Positions 24,743 to 28,190 of a stretch of DNA of 28,190 nt are shown piece after piece. Positions within the stretch are counted from its first letter, which is position 1. Each line of letters begins with the position of its first letter. Position numbers and translations under genes: made by a program. Location: positions 1-28,190 of the forward strand of contig DXFV01000051.1 in NCBI GenBank assembly GCA_019114265.1, written 5' to 3'. The stretch is from Anaerofilum faecale. Its GTDB lineage: Bacteria > Bacillota > Clostridia > Oscillospirales > Ruminococcaceae. The notes under the pieces are model-generated. The model was not told the DNA's origin and made no database searches. It saw nothing but the letters and a program-made list of their open reading frames with translations.

Positions 24743-25927
24743 ATGTTGAACCAGACCCAGCAGGAACAGGTCATCGCCCTGTGCCGAACACTCATCCAGT
24801 CCCAGAGCTACAGCGGCCATGAGGACGGCGTTGTGGCCCGCCTGCAGGAATTTTTCGAGACAAGCGGCTTCGACAGCGTGCACGTGGACAAATACGGCAA
24901 CGTGATCGGCTGCATCAAGGGCAGCCGCCCCGGCCCGAAGATCCTGTTCGACGGCCACATCGACACCGTGCCGGTGGAGGACGCCGGCAAGTGGGAGCAC
25001 GATCCGTTCGCCGCCGAGATCGTGGACGGCAAGATCTACGGCCGCGGCACCTCCGACATGAAGGGCGCCGTCGCCGCGATGGCCTGCGCCGCCGCCAACT
25101 TCGCCGCCGCCACCAGCCGCGACTTTGCCGGCGAGATCTATGTGGCCGGCGTGGTGCACGAGGAGTGCTTCGAGGGCGTGGCCGCCCGCGAGATCAGCGC
25201 CTATGTCAAGCCCGACTACGTCATCATCGGCGAGGCCAGCCAGCTGAACATCAAGATCGGCCAGCGCGGCCGCGGCGAGATCATGGTGGAGACCTTCGGC
25301 AAGCCTGCCCACAGCGCCAACCCCGAAAAGGGCATCAACGCCGTGTATAAGATGTGCAAGGTGATCGAGGCCATCCGCACCCTGGAGCCCACCCATCACC
25401 CGGTGCTGGGCGACGGCATCCTGGAGCTGACCGACATCAAGTCTGCCCCGTATCCCGGCGCTTCGGTGGTGCCCGAATACTGCAAGGCCACCTACGACCG
25501 CCGCCTGCTGGTGGGCGAGACCAAGGAGAGCGTGCTGGCGCCCATCAACGCCCTGCTGGAGAAGCTGATGGCCGAGGACCCCGAGCTGAAGGTGAAGGCC
25601 AGCTACGCGGTGGGCAAGGAGATGTGCCACACCGGCAACGAGATCACCGGCGAGCGCTTCTTCCCCGGCTGGCTGTACGACAAAAACGACGACTTTGTGC
25701 AGGCCGTCTACGCCGAGCTGACCGGCATGGGCTACACCCCGGAGATCACCCAGTACAACTTCTGCACCAACGGCAGCCACTACGCGGGCGAGGCCGGCAT
25801 CAAGACGCTGGGCATCGGGCCCAGCCGCGAGAACCTGGCCCACACCATCAACGAGTACATCGAGATCGACCAGCTGGTGAAGGTGTGCGACTGCTACGGC
25901 GGCGTCTGCAAAGCGCTGCTGAAATAA
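24743..25927 (+). CDS. ygeY: YgeY-family M20 metallohydrolase
   Basis: A zinc-dependent hydrolase of the M20/ArgE/DapE type that removes an acyl or carbamoyl group from an amino-acid-like substrate, 394 residues. Metal ligands and catalytic residues are visible: His72 with Asp74 (FDGHIDTVP), Asp105 (GRGTSDMKG), and the Glu140-Glu141 pair (HEECFEG). The dimerisation lid (about 180-290) is present. In anaerobic purine degradation clusters ygeY sits beside ygeX, with a proposed role in trimming a ureido intermediate towards 2,3-diaminopropionate, which is inference. The ATG at 24743 follows GGAGGG at 8 bases. It lies 30 bases after dpaL. Confidence 0.92.
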   Translation: MLNQTQQEQVIALCRTLIQSQSYSGHEDGVVARLQEFFETSGFDSVHVDKYGNVIGCIKGSRPGPKILFDGHIDTVPVEDAGKWEHDPFAAEIVDGKIYGRGTSDMKGAVAAMACAAANFAAATSRDFAGEIYVAGVVHEECFEGVAAREISAYVKPDYVIIGEASQLNIKIGQRGRGEIMVETFGKPAHSANPEKGINAVYKMCKVIEAIRTLEPTHHPVLGDGILELTDIKSAPYPGASVVPEYCKATYDRRLLVGETKESVLAPINALLEKLMAEDPELKVKASYAVGKEMCHTGNEITGERFFPGWLYDKNDDFVQAVYAELTGMGYTPEITQYNFCTNGSHYAGEAGIKTLGIGPSRENLAHTINEYIEIDQLVKVCDCYGGVCKALLK

Positions 25928-25938
25928 AAATTTGCTTT

Positions 25939-25957
25939 GCCCGGCCGCTTGCCGGGC
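25939..25957 (+). other. Short hairpin after ygeY
   Basis: GCCCGGC and GCCGGGC form a perfect 7-bp stem with a 5-base loop, but no T-run follows. It partly overlaps the spacer of the promoter-like sequence at 25949-25977. Confidence 0.45.
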
Positions 25958-25977
25958 GGGCATCTGCCTGATATAAT
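25949..25977 (+). promoter_or_regulatory. Internal promoter for the deacylase-ridA pair
   Basis: TTGCCG (25949-25954), 17 bases, TATAAT (25972-25977), with a TGA extension before the -10. Transcription would start near 25984, only one base before an in-frame ATG (25985), so a very short or leaderless mRNA would result. Confidence 0.6.
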
Positions 25978-25993
25978 GAGAGGGATGGTTATT

Positions 25994-27589
25994 ATGGCAA
26001 GCATTTTGATCCGCGGCGGCCGCATCCTGGACGGCACCGGCGCACCCGGCTACACCGCCGACCTGCTGGTGGAGGACGGGCGCATCGCCGCCATCGGGGA
26101 CCTGGCCGGCAAAACGGCCGACCGCGTGCTGGACGCTGCCGGTCTGGCGGTGGCGCCCGGCTTCATCGACACCCACAGCCACAGCGACCTGGACGTGCTG
26201 CTGCGCCCGCAGGTGCTGCCCAAGGTGATGCAGGGCATCACCACCGAGCTGCTGGGGCAGGACGGCGTTTCGATGGCGCCGCTGCCGGTGGAATACATCA
26301 GCCCGTGGCGCAAGAATCTGGCCGGCCTCGACGGCGACACCGACGAGATCGACTGGACCTTCGAGACCACCGAACGGTATCTGAAGATGGTGGAGGACGC
26401 CCATCCCGGCCTGAACGAGATGTATCTGGTGCCTCACGGCAACATCCGCATGGAGGCGATGGGCCTGGACAACCGCCTGCCCACCGACGAGGAGATCGAG
26501 AAGATGCGCGCCATCACCCGCCGCGAGATGGAGGCGGGCGCGATGGGGCTGTCCACCGGCCTGATCTACATCCCCTGCGCCTACTCCGAGAGCCGCGAGA
26601 TCATCGAGATGTGCAAGGTGGTGGCCGAGTACGACGGCGTGTTCGTCATCCACCAGCGCAGCGAGGCCGACACCATCCTGGACAGCATGAAGGAAGTCAT
26701 CGAGATCGGCCGCAAGTCGGGCGTGAAGGTGCACTGGAGCCACTTCAAGGTCTGCGGACGCCAGAACTGGGACAAGATCGACCAGGTTCTGGAGCTGCTG
26801 GACCAGGCCAGGGCCGAGGGCATCACCGTCAGCTTCGACCAGTACCCCTATGTGGCGGGCAGCACCATGATGGGCGCCATCCTGCCCCCGTGGGTGCACG
26901 ACGGCGGCACCGACAAAGCGGTGGCCCGTCTGGCCGACCCGGAGCTGCGCAAAAAAATGCGCTATGACATGGAGCACGGCATCCCCGGCTGGGACAACTT
27001 CGTGGACTTCGCCGGGTTCGACAACATCTATGTCACCAGCGTGAAGAGCGAGAAGAACGCCGACGCGGTGGGCCTGTCCATCACCCAGCTGGCCGAAAAG
27101 CGGGGCACCGACCCCTTCAACGCGGCCTTCGACCTGCTGATGCAAGAGGAGAACGCGGTGGGCATGGTGGATTTCTACGGCACCGAGGAGCACGTGAAGC
27201 GCTTCATGTGCCGCCCCGAGATGAACGCCTGCACCGACGGCCTGCTCTGTCCCGGCAAACCGCACCCCCGCCTGTACGGCAGCTTCGTGCGCATCCTGGG
27301 CAAGTATGTGCGCGAGGAGAAGGTGCTGGACCTGGAGACCGCCGTGTACAAGATGACCGGCAAGGCCGCCGGCGTGCTGGGCCTGGCCGACCGCGGCGTG
27401 CTGAAAGAGGGCAACTGGGCCGACATCACCATCTTCGACCCCGCCACCGTCATCGACAAGGGCACCTTCACCGATCCCATCCAGTTCCCGGATGGAATCC
27501 GCTATGTCATCGTCAACGGGCAGATCGCCGTGGAAAACGGCGCGCACACCGGCGCGCTGGCCGGACAGGTCATCCGCCATGCCCGCTGA
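25994..27589 (+). CDS. N-acyl-D-amino-acid deacylase (D-aminoacylase)-like amidohydrolase
   Basis: An amidohydrolase-superfamily enzyme of 531 residues. The first metal motif is HSHSD (His61, His63); others include HWSHFK in the middle and the FDQYPY and RGTDPF-type segments. The family position corresponding to the bridging Cys of D-aminoacylase (GNCG) here reads GQDG with Asp90, which is also found in several clostridial relatives and may alter substrate choice. In this context it may release a carbamoyl, formyl or acyl group from a purine fragment, rather than act on D-amino acids; that is inference. The chosen ATG at 25994 has GAGAGGG 9 bases upstream. In-frame starts at 25985 and 25937 are alternatives, with 25985 favoured if the internal promoter gives a leaderless mRNA. 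It is not part of the commonly described urate cluster. Confidence 0.85.
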   Translation: MASILIRGGRILDGTGAPGYTADLLVEDGRIAAIGDLAGKTADRVLDAAGLAVAPGFIDTHSHSDLDVLLRPQVLPKVMQGITTELLGQDGVSMAPLPVEYISPWRKNLAGLDGDTDEIDWTFETTERYLKMVEDAHPGLNEMYLVPHGNIRMEAMGLDNRLPTDEEIEKMRAITRREMEAGAMGLSTGLIYIPCAYSESREIIEMCKVVAEYDGVFVIHQRSEADTILDSMKEVIEIGRKSGVKVHWSHFKVCGRQNWDKIDQVLELLDQARAEGITVSFDQYPYVAGSTMMGAILPPWVHDGGTDKAVARLADPELRKKMRYDMEHGIPGWDNFVDFAGFDNIYVTSVKSEKNADAVGLSITQLAEKRGTDPFNAAFDLLMQEENAVGMVDFYGTEEHVKRFMCRPEMNACTDGLLCPGKPHPRLYGSFVRILGKYVREEKVLDLETAVYKMTGKAAGVLGLADRGVLKEGNWADITIFDPATVIDKGTFTDPIQFPDGIRYVIVNGQIAVENGAHTGALAGQVIRHAR

Positions 27590-27616
27590 AATACAACAAA
27601 AAAAGGAGAAACAACA

Positions 27617-27997
27617 ATGAGCAAAAATAACATCCACACCGATCATGCACCCGCCGCCATCGGCCCCTACTCCCAGGCCATCCAGGCCGGCAACACCATC
27701 TATGTGTCCGGCCAGCTGCCCATCGACCCCGCCACCGGCAACTTTGCCGGCGAGGAGATCGCCAGCCAGACCCGCCAGTCCCTGACCAACATCCAGAACA
27801 TCCTGAAGGCTGCCGGCGCCGACATGAGCAACGTGGTCAAGACCACCGTGCTGCTGAAGAACATGGCGGATTTCGGCGCGATGAACGAGGTGTACGCCGA
27901 GTTCTTCACCGCTCCGTATCCCGCTCGCGCCGCCTTCGAGGTGGCCTGCCTGCCCAAGAACGCGCTGGTGGAGATCGAGTGCGTGGCGGTGCTGTAA
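27617..27997 (+). CDS. ridA: RidA (reactive intermediate/imine deaminase)
   Basis: A small trimeric hydrolase that clears 2-aminoacrylate and other enamines or imines released by PLP enzymes, 126 residues, the standard size. The family start (IGPYSQAIQAGNTIYVSGQ) is present, with Arg104 in PARAAFEVA and Glu119 in VEIECVA as the conserved active-site residues. The ATG at 27617 has AAAAAAGGAGAA 9 bases upstream and lies 27 bases after the deacylase gene. Its presence beside dpaL, which forms aminoacrylate, makes metabolic sense. A terminator follows directly. Confidence 0.95.
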   Translation: MSKNNIHTDHAPAAIGPYSQAIQAGNTIYVSGQLPIDPATGNFAGEEIASQTRQSLTNIQNILKAAGADMSNVVKTTVLLKNMADFGAMNEVYAEFFTAPYPARAAFEVACLPKNALVEIECVAVL

Positions 27998-28013
27998 TCT
28001 GTCATCCACAAAC

Positions 28014-28045
28014 GGGCGGCGCGCTGCGGTGCGCCGCTCTTTTTT
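28014..28045 (+). terminator. Terminator after ridA, adjoining the next gene's ribosome binding site
   Basis: The stem GCGGCGC (28016-28022) pairs with GCGCCGC (28031-28037), extended by two further pairs, around an 8-base loop, and is followed by six T residues (28040-28045). The ribosome binding site of the next gene starts one or two bases later, leaving no space for a promoter. Confidence 0.85.
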
Positions 28046-28059
28046 GAAGGAGGAACGAA

Positions 28060-28190
28060 ATGTTCAAGATCGTCGAAAAGACCCCGCTGAACCCCACGGT
28101 GACCAAGCTGGTGATCGAGGCGCCGCTGGTGGCGAAAAAGGCGCAGCCGGGCCAGTTCATCATCGTGCGCGCGAAGGAGGATTCCGAGCG
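28060..28190 (+). CDS. Sulfide/ferredoxin-NADP oxidoreductase FAD subunit (NfnA/GltA-like), 3'-truncated
   Basis: Only the first 43 residues are present. They match the N-terminus of the FAD- and [2Fe-2S]-binding subunit of ferredoxin-NADP oxidoreductase (NfnA), also annotated as sulfide dehydrogenase or dihydroorotate dehydrogenase electron-transfer subunit. Seen here: the FNR-type barrel start MFKIVEKTPLNPTV and the flavin-binding loop AQPGQFIIVRA. The ATG at 28060 has GAAGGAGGAA 7 bases upstream. Since the GltD-like partner lies beyond the window, it is unknown whether it pairs with a normal NfnB or with YgfK. Confidence 0.8.
   Translation, partial: MFKIVEKTPLNPTVTKLVIEAPLVAKKAQPGQFIIVRAKEDSE

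Noticed and set aside
22979..28009. Very long open frame on the minus strand (about 1676 codons)
   Set aside because: It lies opposite six well-supported genes and reads as low-complexity His/Gly/Ala/Val-rich protein, the typical antisense shadow of GC-rich coding sequence.

Overview
The window looks like a chromosomal segment from a GC-rich, anaerobic, low-copy-repeat Clostridia genome, most likely the Oscillospiraceae/Ruminococcaceae group of gut Firmicutes. The reasons are strong G/C preference at third codon positions, consensus AGGAGG-type ribosome binding sites, TTGACA/TATAAT promoters with TGn extensions, Rho-independent terminators at most operon ends, and gene families typical of that group (CyuA-type desulfidase, ferredoxin-fused aldo-keto reductase, purine-fermentation genes). 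No species can be assigned from sequence alone.

Left part (1-8090) is housekeeping and assorted genes: the end of dnaK and all of dnaJ with a strong terminator; an L-cysteine desulfidase/serine dehydratase-alpha family gene; a minus-strand aldo-keto reductase with two ferredoxin-type clusters, divergent from a PAP2 phosphatase through interleaved promoters; a small membrane-anchored protein of unknown function; and a D-2-hydroxyacid dehydrogenase. From 8056 to 12888 is a MarR regulator translationally coupled to two ABC half-transporters. Their ATPase motifs show a heterodimeric exporter with one consensus and one degenerate ATP site. The first half-transporter has an unusual ~160-residue extracytoplasmic insertion.

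The right part (12912-28190) is the most interesting. A stand-alone ModE-like DNA-binding domain is followed by an AT-rich 412-base gap that holds a candidate ModE operator, an extended -10 promoter and a structured, terminator-like leader RNA. Downstream lie eight to ten same-strand genes: ssnA, ygfK, hydA (dihydropyrimidinase-like), a two-domain molybdenum hydroxylase of xanthine dehydrogenase type, a uracil/xanthine permease, diaminopropionate ammonia-lyase (dpaL/ygeX), ygeY, an N-acyl-D-amino-acid-deacylase-like amidohydrolase and ridA. After a terminator comes the start of an NfnA/GltA-like flavoprotein. This is recognisably the anaerobic purine/uric-acid degradation cluster known from gut bacteria (ssnA-ygfK-hydA-xdh-ygeY-ygeX), here with added deacylase and ridA genes and without ygeW or arcC inside the window.

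Inferred working: the permease imports a purine or urate; the Mo hydroxylase and YgfK interconvert and reduce it; HydA, SsnA, YgeY and possibly the extra deacylase open and trim rings or remove carbamoyl/acyl groups; DpaL breaks 2,3-diaminopropionate to pyruvate and ammonia; and RidA hydrolyses the 2-aminoacrylate/imine by-product. The ModE-like protein would tie expression to molybdate supply, and the leader RNA may sense a metabolite.
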